Made by a program: the position numbers and the translations under genes
In this document: positions 1 through 13,100 of the stretch, piece after piece
Layout: every line of letters starts with the position of its first letter
Position numbering within the stretch: the first letter of the stretch is position 1
The notes under the pieces: generated by a model
Seen by the model: the letters and a program-made list of their open reading frames with translations, nothing else
Told to the model about the DNA's origin: nothing
Databases searched by the model: none
Assembly (NCBI GenBank): GCA_004519485.1
Contig: CP038132.1
Span: forward strand, 987,001-1,051,000
Source: Nannochloropsis oceanica
Lineage: Eukaryota > Sar > Eustigmatophyceae > Eustigmatales > Monodopsidaceae
Reading direction: 5' to 3'
Length of the DNA stretch: 64,000 bases

Positions 1-253
1 TTTTGTGTGGTCGGATGTATTCTCTTCCTCACTCGGTGGGGGTGGATCCCGAAGCGAGTGTCACATTTGTCTTGGTATTGCTCCTTGATGAGAACAAAAG
101 AAAAATAGATCCATTAACAATACTTGCAACGAAAATTGTGTCTTCGATTTCGCTATATTTAGATTCATTTGGAATTGGTTTCCAAGGATGAATACTATTC
201 AAGGACGACTACTATTCATAAATCATTCTACTTCCACACCTTAAAGACGTGCG

Positions 254-695
254 CTACGACAAAAACATTGTACTGCCCAGGCTCGAAACGCGGCGGAGTT
301 CCTGCTCCCTCCGATGTCGCCTATGTGTTATCCACCGCTGCTCGTTTCTTATTCCTTCTTCATCTTCACTCTCCTCCTCTGAAGCTGGGATTACAGCCAT
401 ATCATGGCTTGTGGTGCGGTCTCGCAAGCGCAAGCGCAACATTTCTACCCATCTCCTACGTTCATGCCGAGCTGACTGCTTCTCAGCGTGGGACACTTTA
501 AGTACCATTTTCCTTTCTTTTGATCCTTCCTCCCGCTCGCTTCCAATGAGGTCGTGTTCGTCATCCTCCTCCTCCGTCTCCTCGTCCTCCTCCTCGCTGT
601 CGTACGGAAGGGCATGATGGGACGACCTGGATAACGCACAGTCTCCCATTCTCTCTTGAGCTTGCTGCCCTTGGTGGTGGTGGTGGTGGTGGTGG

Positions 696-737
<42 letters not shown>

Positions 738-3034
738 TGCTGCCACTGGTGCGGCCACAAAAATGCGGGTAACGCCAACGCCCACGAAGCCACACTCTGC
801 ATGGCCGGCCTCCTGTCCCTCCCCGCCGTCGCTCTCCCGCGCGACACTGCCATCGTTCCGTCCTCATCAATGTACATAGGTTCTTCCTGGCTCTCTTCCT
901 CGCTTTCTTCCTCTTCCTCGCTACCATATCCACTAAGCACATCAAAAAATACCCCGTGATCCTCTTCTCCCACTTCTCCCCTCTCCTCCTCCTCCCCCCT
1001 CCTGCTCCCCTCTTCCCAAAAAACAAATTCCGCCACTTCGTATATCACCCCCCAGCACTGCCAGCCTACCATGCTGATAATAATAGCTAGAAACGGGGCA
1101 ATTTTTGCCCACTCAAAAGGCCCATACGCTCTTCTCTGCCCATGCCACGACCCCCCGCTGCACCCCTCCTCTGGACATGCAAACCCTACCCGCTGATTCT
1201 CCACATCAAACAGCACATAGTAGCTCTCGAGCACCACGTCACCCAGGACCCAGAAAGGGTTATCGATCACCTGTTGCAGAAGCAGAACACAGATAGTCAG
1301 GGAGCAAGAGACGTAATCCTCTGCCCGCAAGGGGAGAGAAGGCCCTCCTTCGATGTGCAAAACCAGGTCGGGGAAATCAGAGATGAAAGCACCGTAACAC
1401 GTGGGAAGCCACCCTGAGAGGGGATTGCTGGTTGAGGTGTAGGTGCTGGAGCTCGTGCAGTGCAGCCCTTGAGTGAGGAGGGCAAGCAGGCGGTGGTACT
1501 CCCGGGAGGGGGGAATAAAAAGGGTCGTGCCCGTGTCCACGATCGCAATCCCCCCTCCCACTCCTCCTCCCTCCTCTCCTCCCTCTTCCTCCCCTTCCTT
1601 CCTCAACAGCTCTACCGCCTGCCCTTGTCCTGGACGCGCATGGTCTCTCTTCCGCACATCTACTGATGTCAAACGCACCGACCAATAATCGCTACTGTCC
1701 ATCTTCCTCCTCCTTCCCTCCTGCCCCTCCTCCTCCATCGGCACCATCATCTCCCAATCCCCCCTTTCGCGTGCAAGCGGCGCAAAATGCCACGACGCAT
1801 TTTTTCCCACCCTGTCCAAGTCGAAACCACCCAAACGCAACTCAGACGCCGGCCCATCTTCCCACCCCGATGCATCCGCCGACAAGAACATTGAAAATTG
1901 TCTTGGCAAGTCAGGGTGCTGCGCCTTCATCGCGTCCAAAACCGTCGGCTTAGTCACCCCCGCCAGCCCCTTGAATCCAAGCCCGACCACTCCATCCCAT
2001 GATGCCATCATGAGATTCTCATTCTCGTACATGGCCTGGCCGAATTTCATTCCTTCCAGCTTGACGCCACCAATGGTCAAGGTGTCCGCCCCTTTCTTTC
2101 CCGCCACAGCCCCCCCCGCATACACCACTTCGAACAGCCGAGGCAGCACTCCATCATCATCCTGCATGTCTTCATCCCTCTCTAATATGTCCCGGTAGGA
2201 ATGCGACCGACCGGGGTAGAAGGATCGATGGCCCGGGCCGCATCCCTGGCAGTAAGGCGCGGGCACCCACATGTCCGAAGACCCTGTGTCAAACAGCATC
2301 CGGAAATATTGGGGCGGGGAGCCGATGCCAACGATTCCAATATATTGAGCATCAGCATAATTATGTAGACTGATTTTTCCTCGCGTTGAGGTCTGGTCGT
2401 CGTCGTTGATGAAGTCATCGTCGCCCTCCATGGGTAGGAAACTGTCCTCCTCCTCTTCGCCTTTTGGTGGTCCTACTTTTGCCCTGTTGCGGACCAACTT
2501 GCGTCGTTGATGAGAAGCTATACCAACACTGTTTGCATCAAGTGCAGCAGCAGCCAAGAGACCCGGCAGCAAGGGCCGTAGGGCGTGCCGGATAATGGTG
2601 CCAAAGGCTCGATGGCTCTTGCGCTTGTTCTGTAGAAGAGGGATGCTAATGCCACCGGTGCCCGTGGCAGCGATTTTAGAGGAGAAAGAGTCATCGTCTA
2701 AGAGAGAAGGTGTAAAATTCTGCAAAAAAGCTGCTGCTCGAGTTTGAGTGCTGATCGCAACGTCCTCTTGCCCATCCTCTAGATGATAAGAGAGTAAGCA
2801 GACCGTGTAGAAAAGGGGAGCGAGGAAGCATAATGCCACGGATGTATAGATAGTTGATCGCTGACGCCGCTGGGAGGAATCCAATATAAGAGGCGGAGAA
2901 GGCCTCATAGAGGTTTGGTGGAGCCAAGGGCGTGTATGTTGTAGATGGGGGCCTTTGTATTGGGGTATGGTAACGGTGGGTTTGGGTTGTATGGGGTGGG
3001 GTGGTGAGTTGCTGTTCGACAGGGAGAAAGACAT
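254..3034 (-). CDS. Membrane-anchored pepsin-family (A1) aspartic protease, single exon
   Basis: A 926-residue uninterrupted frame from an ATG at 3034. It has both catalytic motifs of an A1 protease: DTGSS (catalytic Asp about residue 249) and DTGTT (Asp about residue 500), with a candidate flap tyrosine near residue 305 and a C-lobe segment FWVLGDVVLESYYVLFD typical of the family. A hydrophobic stretch at about residues 61-83 can act as signal anchor, and a second one at about 645-672 (APFLAIIISMVGWQCWG) follows the protease, so the enzyme is probably membrane-bound with its catalytic part in the secretory lumen or outside. The last 250 residues are acidic and low-complexity, with Gln and His runs near residues 770-790, and would be cytosolic. 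Unlike most neighbours it has no intron. Substrate unknown. Family assignment is secure; topology is inferred. Confidence 0.9.
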
Positions 3035-4049
3035 ACGAGATATGCCAAAAGTATGTTCGTGACCACATTTTCATCACTGAGCTCATTGCCAACCAGCAGT
3101 ACAAGGAAGCAGCACCATTCAGAGGACATAAGAGAACAAATGAGGGCATGCATGTGTCGTTTCACGGAGCCGTTGCATTATTCGAATGGAGCCGTTAAGT
3201 AATACTTGCTAGCTTTCCCTCTCCTTGCGTCCTTTTGCATCGACCACTCTTCGGAATGCCGATAGCAAGCCGCCTCAGGGAAATTTAATGTATTTTTATC
3301 AATTAGAGGTTCTCAAACAGCCCTGCCATGATCCCTGATAAAAGCACAAGCCTCCTTTTCCATCAAACCCATCAAAAAAAAAATGACGGCGAGGTTTTAC
3401 TTTCTGGGTCAATTTTTCGTGGGCGTCTATACTTCCTCGCTTCTCACTTGTCGGGATGAATAACATGTTCAGTCATGATGACATATATTTTTCGAGCAAC
3501 CCATACAATTGGATGTGAGTCTTAAATTTGTACGGCATGCTATGCGTCACCCTACACCAGCTGGGAATTTAGGGTGAGTGACGCTTAGTTTATCGCTCTG
3601 ATAGGACTCAGGCAATGGATGTAAAAGATGAGAGGAAAGAATGGTCGGATGCAAAGCTGGCAACTCAAAATGAACGGCTCAATCGTACAACAACAGAGCT
3701 GGGACGCAGATGAGCAAGACGGTGCGAAAAGCAATCGAAGCGAAAGGGATAGTGATGGAAATAGCAACCGCCACCATTGGAAGTACCAGACAAGCGTTTT
3801 TACGAGCAACTGTGGACAATGAAAATGCTCTGATTATAACTATCTACATATACAGAAAAGGCTGTACAGGGCTATCTCATCCTCCTCATCCTCCATCCTC
3901 CTCATCCTCCTCATCCTCCTTCCTTCCTTCTCCATCCTGAGTTGTGCCGGTAATGGGCAACACGAGCTCCCACAGAATGGCTTGCTTACAGGAAGAACAG
4001 GAATTAATGCATAGAAATTGTGAAATAAGCACCAAGTGATTGCTCCCCC
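3035..4049. other. Intergenic, protease upstream region
   Basis: I see no gene here. Only short unrelated frames occur. It is more AT-rich than the genes, includes a run of nine A at about 3374, and ends in a TCC-rich stretch (3886-3940) before the minisatellite. It should contain the promoter of the protease gene, but no convincing motif was found. Confidence 0.5.
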
Positions 4050-5476
4050 TCCATCGCTCTTTCCCTCTTGCAAACACCCCACACCATGTACTTGCCATTG
4101 CTCTATCCCTCTTGCAAACACCCCACACCATGTACTTGCCATTGCTCTATCCCTCTTGCAAACACCCCACACCATGTACTTGCCATCGCTCTATCCCTCT
4201 TGCAAACACCCCACACCATGTACTTGCCATCGCTCTTTCCCTCTTGCAAACACCCCACACCATGTACTTGCCATCGCTCTTTCCCTCTTGCAAACACCCC
4301 ACACCATGTACTTGCCATTGCTCTATCCCTCTTGCAAACACCCCACACCATGTACTTGCCATCGCTCTATCCCTCTTGCAAACACCCCACACCATGTACT
4401 TGCCATCGCTCTATCCCTCTTGCAAACACCCCACACCATGTACTTGCCATCGCTCTTTCCCTCTTGCAAACACCCCACACCATGTACTTGCCATCGCTCT
4501 TTCCCTCTTGCAAACACCCCACACCATGTACTTGCCATTGCTCTATCCCTCTTGCAAACACCCCACAACATGTACTTGCCATCGCTCTTTCCCTCTTGCA
4601 AACACCCCACACCATGTACTTGCCATCGCTCTTTCCCTCTTGCAAACACCCCACACCATGTACTTGCCATCGCTCTTTCCCTCTTGCAAACACCCCACAC
4701 CATGTACTTGCCATCGCTCTTTCCCTCTTGCAAACACCCCACACCATGTACTTGCCATTGCTCTTTCCCTCTTGCAAACACCCCACACCATGTACTTGCC
4801 ATTGCTCTATCCCTCTTGCAAACACCCCACACCATGTACTTGCCATCGCTCTTTCCCTCTTGCAAACACCCCACACCATGTACTTGCCATCGCTCTTTCC
4901 CTCTTGCAAACACCCAACACCACGTACTTGCCATTGCTCTATCCCTCTTGCAAACACCCCACACCATGTACTTGCCATTGCTCTATCCCTCTTGCAAACA
5001 CCCCACACCATGTACTTGCCATTGCTCTATCCCTCTTGCAAACACCCCACACCATGTACTTGCCATTGCTCTATCCCTCTTGCAAACACCCCACACCATG
5101 TACTTGCCATCGCTCTATCCCTCTTGCAAACACCCCACACCATGTACTTGCCATCGCTCTTTCCCTCTTGCAAACACCCCACACCATGTACTTGCCATCG
5201 CTCTTTCCCTCTTGCAAACACCCAACACCACGTACTTGCCATTGCTCTATCCCTCTTGCAAACACCCCACACCATGTACTTGCCATTGCTCTATCCCTCT
5301 TGCAAACACCCCACACCATGTACTTGCCATCGCTCTATCCCTCTTGCAAACACCCCACACCATGTACTTGCCATCGCTCTTTCCCTCTTGCAAACACCCC
5401 ACACCATGTACTTGCCATCGCTCTTTCCCTCTTGCAAACACCCCACACCATGTACTTGCCATCGCTCTTTCCCTCT
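4050..5476. repeat. 44-bp minisatellite, about 32 tandem copies
   Basis: A nearly perfect tandem array. The unit is 44 bp, beginning CTTGCAAACACCCCACACCA and continuing TGTACTTGCCATTGCTCTAT then CCCT. Copies differ mainly at two positions (CATT/CATC and CTCTA/CTCTT), giving four variants, plus rare variants such as CCAACACCACG at about 4912 and 5220. Because 44 is not a multiple of 3 and the unit has no stop in the + frames, all three + frames stay open across the array. These frames are by-products and do not indicate a protein. Similarity between copies points to recent expansion. Confidence 0.97.
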
Positions 5477-7116
5477 TCCTCCTTTCTTCTATTACTTACT
5501 TGTCATTGATCTATCCTTTCTCCTCCTTTCGACCGCCTCGCATTTAGCCCTGTTTGTTAGCTCTTTCTCTCCCCCCCCCCCGGCCCCCACCCCCTTTCGT
5601 CAATTCATTCCTCTTCATTCTGCATCACAACACAACGACCCCCTTCTTTTGTCCGTGGGGCTGCACCTGTGAATGGGAGGATGGTTGGTGAGAGATTAAG
5701 GAGCTGTGAAAAACTAAGTTCGGGACAAATGGCTAACGGTGTTTACACACAACAGTAGCACTGACAACTGGATAGAGCTATTTCCTTATTTCTCGACTGC
5801 CGCGTCGAAGCAGCAGTTCCAGAATAAGGGGAGGAAGGGAGCACACATCACACACAGGTGTCTCTTTGGTGTACGTTCAGGTTAATTTTGCCGGCATCTC
5901 TGCACGGCATGTTTATAGTAGGTTTTGTGCGCATAAAGCGTCAAATACGTTTTAGCAATCTGCCATCTACTTGTAAGTCATCACCACGTATCGTCTTGAT
6001 ATGCAACATATCATCCCATCCATCCAACCCCCCAAAGCTTACTTAGAGCGCTTTGTAGACCCTTCTCCGGCGTTCATTTGGCAAGCAAGTTTCCGCATAA
6101 GTGTTATTTTAGCGAATGTGCTCTGTGGTTGTCAGTGGTTTCGGGTGGTGTTGATGTGAGTGGTGAGTGGGACCTTGCGTCACGCCCAGTCGAGGCCTCC
6201 AGCAGCCGTCTGTGAGTTATCTAGTTCGGCCGAAATCGAAAAAGCAAGTACATACAGTGCGTCACACCACACTTCGGCGGCTTTTCCGGCAGGTTTGTGC
6301 ACGAGCCTTTGGTAGACAAGCCCTAGCGCCAACCAGCGCGGCAGTAGGTGCGGTGGTAATAATAACAATAGCAACTTGTCGTTAAACCCCGAGGTTTATC
6401 CTGCTTTTAAGATGCCTGTCGACGCAAATCAATACGGCACGCCGCAATCACCCCCACGTTGCGATTTGAATGGCGCGATGAGCGTGAAGAGTATGTGTGC
6501 GTGTGTTTGTGTGAATTTTTGTGTGTGTGTGAGTGGGTGTGGGGATAGGGGTATGTGTGTGTGTGTAAGAGAATCGCCGTTGAAGGTCATTCTCCATTCC
6601 AACCATGCACTCCCCTCCGCCACAAAAGTCGATGATCATGTACGACCTCAGAAACGTGCCAGCCGGGATTTGGATTATTGACACGATGTTTCGACATGCT
6701 CGAGGCTACCCATTGTTCATCCCCCGAAATTAGATTTACTGGACAACAACTTCGCCGTGCACGTCTGATGGGCGCGTGACAGTGCATGTAATGTGTGAGG
6801 ACTTGCGTGTACACTGACGTAAAAAACTACATTCATTTTACACAAATGGACAGGAAGGGTGTCATCGACAAGCCAGCAACACGGAATGCTGGCCGGAAAG
6901 AGAAGACGCTAGCGGCAGCGCCGTGCCTCTGCCGGTCGTGAGTAAAGCACTCTCCCTCGACCAGACACTACACCCACGTACCCTAGCCTACTTGCTACCT
7001 GCGCCAAGGCTCTGGTGCTCCAAAAACAAGCATAACCACCCTGTCAATCACAAGCCAAGCAAAAGGCAAGACCTGGAGCCTTCTGGGAGTATACCTCCAA
7101 GCACTTTCGGAGATAA
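5477..7116. other. Intergenic and probable 5' region of the receptor-phosphatase gene
   Basis: No coding exon could be supported. After the minisatellite there is a C-rich patch (about 5570-5595), then unique sequence. The last several hundred bases probably include the promoter and 5' untranslated region of the + strand gene starting at 7117. A short upstream coding exon cannot be excluded. Confidence 0.45.
6491..6575. repeat. GT-rich microsatellite
   Basis: Interrupted TG repeats (runs such as TGTGTGTGTGTG) over about 85 bases, upstream of the receptor-phosphatase gene. Confidence 0.8.
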
Positions 7117-10100
7117 ATGACTCTGTCGGCTAGCTGGTTCTGCCCGGGGCCTCCAGTGGAGGAAGGTGGGGGCGAGTTCTGGTGTTTGTATAACATCTAT
7201 AAGCTAGCTGTGACGACCCCAAGGTACGTATATTTGATGTCGCCAGCTCCGGGTCTGTCTGCTCCCGACCTCATTCTTCCCCCCCTTTCCAATAAACCCG
7301 CCTTTCCTTCCCCTCACCTTTCCCTCCACTTACGACCCGTCCATTCCCATACTTGTATTTGACAGTGTGATTGCCTCGTCCATCGTAGGTATATGGACGT
7401 GGCAAAAGCGCCGGAAGCTCAACAACGCTGATCCTCGGCGAGTAAGGACGCTCGCTGATTTCTTTGACAAGCTGGTACGAATGAAGGGAGGGAGGGATTA
7501 AGGGAGGGAATGGTGGAAGGCAATCATGGCGCGACGGTACATTTCCCTTGGAGTACTCTGTCGTTCAAATGTACCTTACACCTTCTCTTCAGGTGTTGAC
7601 GCTGTGCATAATTGACGCTGTGGGGTCGCTTCCCGAGTACATTTATGTCTTTGACACCAACGCCTACCCCCTCAAGTATTGGGACCCCGAGAGAGGAGGT
7701 ACGTCTAATCATGATGAAGGGGTGGTTGCTTCTAATCATGATGATTAGGAAAGGATGGGTGCATTTGATGATCATGATTAGGAAGGGGAGGTAGGGGCAC
7801 TTATATCAAAGGCATGCAGTCGCATGTCTTCACGCCTGATAAAGCCATCTGCGTCCATAACTTTCTCCCCCTCCCCTCCCCATCCCTCCCCACGATTCCA
7901 TGCCCCCAGGCCCTGTCAACACCATTCTGTACGTGGAGATGCTAGAGGCTCAGGTCATGCTTAATTGCGTCGCCCACTCCTACATGAGTTTCGTCATGTG
8001 GGCCTTTATTGCCCGCCGGCGTTCGGTGGCCAGGCTCAAGCGGGATGCACCACCGCACAAGGTGAGTGAATACACAATGACATAATGTCTCCTACGGGTT
8101 AGGGTTAGGGTTAAGCCTAACCGAGTAAATGCCCAGCCCCGTTAATCTGATTCTGAAGGTGAAGACGACCTTTCCCCTCTTACCTCATGGTAATAGTAAG
8201 GAGTGAATGCTTACCCCCCCCTCTGTCTTCCCATACAGGCAAATGTCTGCCCCTCCTTTCCCTCTTCTTCCTCCCTTCTCAACCCCCTTTCCGTCCTCCC
8301 CTCCATCCATTCCAGATCGTTGCAGGCTGCTTGACGGGCTTGGTCCTATATGGCGTTTTTTGGGCACTTATGTGGCGACACGCCGTGGTGCACACTACCT
8401 ACTCGTACGTCCCGTCCTCCTTTCCTCTATCCCTCCCTCCCTCGATCAACCTTTCTTCGTTCCCTTTTCCTTCCCTCGAGAATCATTCTCTCTGCCTCAA
8501 TGACCCTGGTCAAGCGAACCGCTTGTATTGAACCCCTCCCACCCACCCACCCCCCCCTTCCTCCCTCCCTCCCTCCCTCCCTCCCTCTCCTTCGCCCCAG
8601 GCACATCTTCATCGCTGCCCTCACATTTGACCTCCTGGTCTTCCCCACGGCCATCACTTTCATGCTCACTATGTACTGGTTCACCTGGCGGGCGCTCAAA
8701 CGGTGAGGGGAGGGAGGGAGGGAGGGAGGGAGAGAGGGAGGGAGACGGCATTATGCAGGGCTGCGGGGTGGGGATGAGGGACGAAGGAAGCCGCGTACCT
8801 TGACTCTCACACCTGGGCTTCCTTCTTTCCCTGTATCCTTCCTTCCCTCCTTCCCTCCCTCTAGGCGCTCCACGCCTGACGCCCCCGGCTCCTTTCTCTC
8901 GGGCCGGTACGCCCGCATCCGTCGGAAACTGATGCTCATCACCGTCCTCATTCCCACTACCTTGGCTCTGGGTGCGATCGGGGATTACGTGCATTGGTGA
9001 GGGGAAGGATGAGAGGGAAGGAGGGAGGAAATGAAGGAGGGACGGACGTTTTGCTTCTTGTGAAGTGACAGTCTTATTGTAACGAAAGAAAGATCTCTTC
9101 TAAATATTGGTCCGCCTTCCTCCCCCCCTCCCCTCCCCTCCCTCCCTCCCTCCCTCCCTCCCTCCCTCCCTCCCTCCCTCAGGTACGAGTGGCTGAGCCC
9201 CAAGGACAGTCGGCAAGTGAGCATCAGTTTCGTCTTCCTTCGTCTCACGGCCTGCCGCGTCATCGGCCTGTGGGACGCCCTGATTTTCGGGTCAGGAAGG
9301 GCGGGAAGGCAGGAGCGAGGGAGGGAAGGCCTAGGGAAGGAGGAGCGCTGACTTATCCCGCATTTCTTCCCCCCCCTTCATTTTCCTTTGTCTATACCAG
9401 GGGTGCCTTTGATACGTGCCTGGACGGGAGGAAAGGGAGTGCCAATGATAAGGCGACGAGCAATGGAGTCGAGTAAGTTACGCCTTTTTCCTCGCGACTC
9501 TCTCTCCCTTCCTCCTTCCCTCTTTTTTCCGCCCTGGCTCCCCTTGGCATGATGAGGAGGGAAGGAGGAAGAAGGAAGGGAGGGAGTGGAGGGTGTAGGG
9601 ACGACTTCCATTCCCGCATGGGAAGGAAGGGAAAGAGTTAGAAAGGAAAGGTGGGGAGGAGGGAGGGCTCGATGACTCCTCACCCTTCCTCCCTTTCACG
9701 TCATATTTCATCCCTCCTTGCTGCGTAGAGAGCCTAGCTTTGTGGTCCGTCCCTGGCACTTGAACGTCTCCAACTCTTCCTACCAGTACCACCACCACCA
9801 CCAGCAGCAGCAGCAGCAGCTGTACGCAATGGGAGGAGCTTTTGGCGGGGCCTCTGGGAGAAGCACGCGGGGCGGGACGAAGAAGGTGGTGAGGAGGAGG
9901 GAAGACAGGAGGGAGGGAGGGAGGGAGGGAGGGAAGGTGCGACAGGATTAGAGGCGAATGACGTCGTTTAACCCCCTGCACCTTTGGCTATCAATCAGGC
10001 TTCTTTCTGACCTCCCCCTCCCTCCCTCCCTCCCTCCCTCCCTCCCTTGCCCTCCCCTTGACATCACCTTCCATCTCAGATCCACGTCGGCTCATCCTCC

Positions 10101-13100
10101 CTCAGCCCCATCGGTCTCTCCTCCCCCACCTCCTCCTCTTTTCCCCCCTCCTCCCCTCTTTCCACCGCCGGCAACCCCGGCAGTGCCCTCCCAAGCACCT
10201 CTCCTCCCCCCCTCCCTTCCTCCCGCCCTCCCGCCTCTGCTACAATCCGGGTATTCGCCAGTACCTGCAATGTGGGGGGATGCACGAACTTGAAGTCTTT
10301 CGGGTCCGTTGCGGCGTGGATTCCCCTCGGCTACGACCTTTACATCATCGGCTTCCAGGTGCCCCTCCTTCCCTCCCTCCCTCCCTCCCTCCCTCCCTCC
10401 CTCCCTCCCTCCCTCCCTTTCCTTCCCTTCTCATTTTCCGCAAGGGCTGTTAATGAGATGGACTGGTCTGTCTCACCCCTCCCTTTCTCCCTCCCTACCT
10501 CCCTCCCCCCCCTTACTCAGGAGGCCCTCATCCTTGACGCCCTGCGCGCGGCCCTGCATGCTCATGTGGGCGGACCGGGCGCCTACGACATGTTCAGCCG
10601 GGAGATAGGAGACGCCAAAATACTGAATGGTAGGCGGGGAGGTGGCGGGGAGGGAGGGTGGGAAATCGCTGGGGATGATATGCGTGGCTTTATTCATTGT
10701 TATTAGTCCTGTGATTGAATATAATCACGTTACTCATTTGTTATTAATCCTGTGATTGAATATAATCACACAGGCATGATTGCCATTACAATCTTCGCTC
10801 GGACCCGTGACGTTGAACGAGGTAAGCCCTTCCTCCCTCCCTCCCTCCCTCCCTCCCTCCCTCCCTCCCTCCAACCTTTCCTTCCTTCTCTCACCCGCCT
10901 GCCCTCCCTCCCTCCCCCCCCCCCTCTCCTTTACCAGGCGCTGTGCAAGTGGCTCGATCCGCCCTAGGCAAGGTGCACAGCGGCATCAACTTGGGTATTA
11001 TGGGCCGAGCGCCCAACAAGGGAGCGGTGGGGATCTCCGTCAGGTAGGGAGGGAAGGCGGGAGGGAAGGGAGGGGAGGAAGGTCGTCAGCGTATTTGAGT
11101 GTACTGTAGCTGATGACCGTGCGTCCCCTCCTCCCTCCCTCCCACCCTCCCTCCCTCAGGTACCATGACGTTTCGATCGCTTGCATCACGGCCCATTTCG
11201 CCGCGGACAAGCACGGGCGGTCGCGGACCGAGAAACGGAACCAGGATGCGGCTCGTAGTTTGCAAGAGGTAGGGCGGGAGGGAGGGAGGGAGGGAAGGGG
11301 GGCAAGCGGGCTGAGAATCCGGATGCCTCCCATGCATGCCTTCGTACTTTTCCTATGCACAATGTGTCACCTGTCCATCCAAACCTTCCCTCCCCTCCTC
11401 CCTCCCCTCCTCCCCTCTTTCCCGCCTCTCTCCCCAGCTCTCCTTGACGTACGACATCGATGAATTCGACGCCCACCTGCAGCACGATGTGGCCATCCTC
11501 CTGGGCGATCTGAATTACAGGCTCACCGAGGCCCCCGGGGTGGGTATAGAGAGGTTCCCTGTATCCCTCGCTCCCTCCTTTGGTCTCTGTCTTGCTGCGG
11601 GTCGTTCGCACAACGAGTCTGAGACGGGAGATGGGAGCAGGCACCGCCAACGTACGTCATTTTCATCCCTCCCTCCCTCCCTCCCCTCCTTTGCAGGAAA
11701 TTTTGCGGCGGGTGACCGAATCCGCGGCCGAGGAGGTGGATTACTGGAAGCAGCACGAGCAGCGGCTGGGTGGGGAAGAGGGAAGGAAGGGAGGAGGGAG
11801 GACGTGGAGGGAGGCTCGGTACAGGCATCTTCTTTTCCTTAAAAAGCCCAGCACGGAGGAGGAGACCAATGAGGAAAGGAGAGGGGCAGGAGGCGAGCGG
11901 GGAGAGACACCGACCGCAATAAGGCTGGCAAGCACCGATGAGAGGGACGGCAACCCCGGAGGCCGCCAGCTATCCAGCCTTGTTCCACGACACGCGTCCA
12001 TTTCCGAAGGCAACGGCAGCAACGGCTGTAACGGCAGTAACGGCAGCAATGGCAATGATATTGATGGCATGAGCGATGCTGGTGGTGCTGGTGGTGCTGG
12101 TGGTGGAGATGGCCTCCTTCCTCCTTCCCCTCTTGCTTTTGTCGATCTCCTCCCTCTTCCTAACCCTCCGGCAGGTACTGACGCTGCAGCGCCACCCCCT
12201 CCTTCCCTCTGCCCCCGACGACCACCCCTACACACCTCCTCCTACTCCTCCTCTTTCAATGCTCCCGCTGCCCAGCAAGATTCCCAGCAACAACAACAGC
12301 AGCAGCAGCAGCATCAGCAGCAGCAACAGCTGCCGCCGCTTCACCATGCCATCAGCATCATGAGGACCCACCCAGACGACATGCCAACCTCCTCCTCCTT
12401 CTCCTCCTCCCCTTTTCCTCCTGGACATCGGCCCTCCCTCCTCTTCCCCTCTACCTCTCTCACCTCCTCTTCTCCTGCCTCCTCCCTCCCGTATCCTCAC
12501 GAGGCCAATGGGAAAGGGTGCGCCAACTTCTCAGTCGGTGAGGCCCAGCTCTGTAAGTCCCCCCTCTCGATACTGGCACCGGGAACAAAAGGAGGAGGAG
12601 GAGGAGGAGGAGGAGGAGGAGGAGGAGGAGGAGGAGGAGGAGGAGGAGGAGGAGGAGGAGGAGGAGGAGGAGGGCCCGAGGGGATGGGAGAGGCAGGGAA
12701 GGAGGGAGTGAAGCGAGGGCGGAATCCATGGTCATGGGTGGGGAAGGCCGACGAGCTGTCGCGGGCGATGGAAACCGGCTATCTCCTCTTCGACTTCCAT
12801 GAGGTGAGGGCCCGAGGGGAGGAGGGTGGAAGGGAGGGAGGGAGGGAGGGAGAGGATTGTAATCATTGTCGTGGAGCTAGTTGCAGTTGCCTCTCATTTA
12901 TGCTCATCTGGCGTTTACCCTCTTCCTCTTTTTCTCCTCCTCTAATTGCGTATCTCTTTGCCTTATTTCCTCCTCCTCGCCTTTTACTGATTCCTTATCC
13001 CCTCGCCTCTCTCCGCCTCCAGGCCCCGATCCACTTTCCCCCCTCCTTCCGATGGGTGCCGGGGATGTGTGGCGAGGCCTTCACATCCCTCTCCCTCCTC

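Noticed and set aside
4050-5476. CRISPR array
   Set aside because: The whole 44-bp unit repeats without unique spacers, and the surroundings are eukaryotic.
4036-5672. Three overlapping + strand frames of about 490-530 codons and several - strand frames of 82-214 codons
   Set aside because: All are products of the 44-bp tandem repeat, whose period is not a multiple of 3. No start context, no family likeness and no non-repeat part of note.
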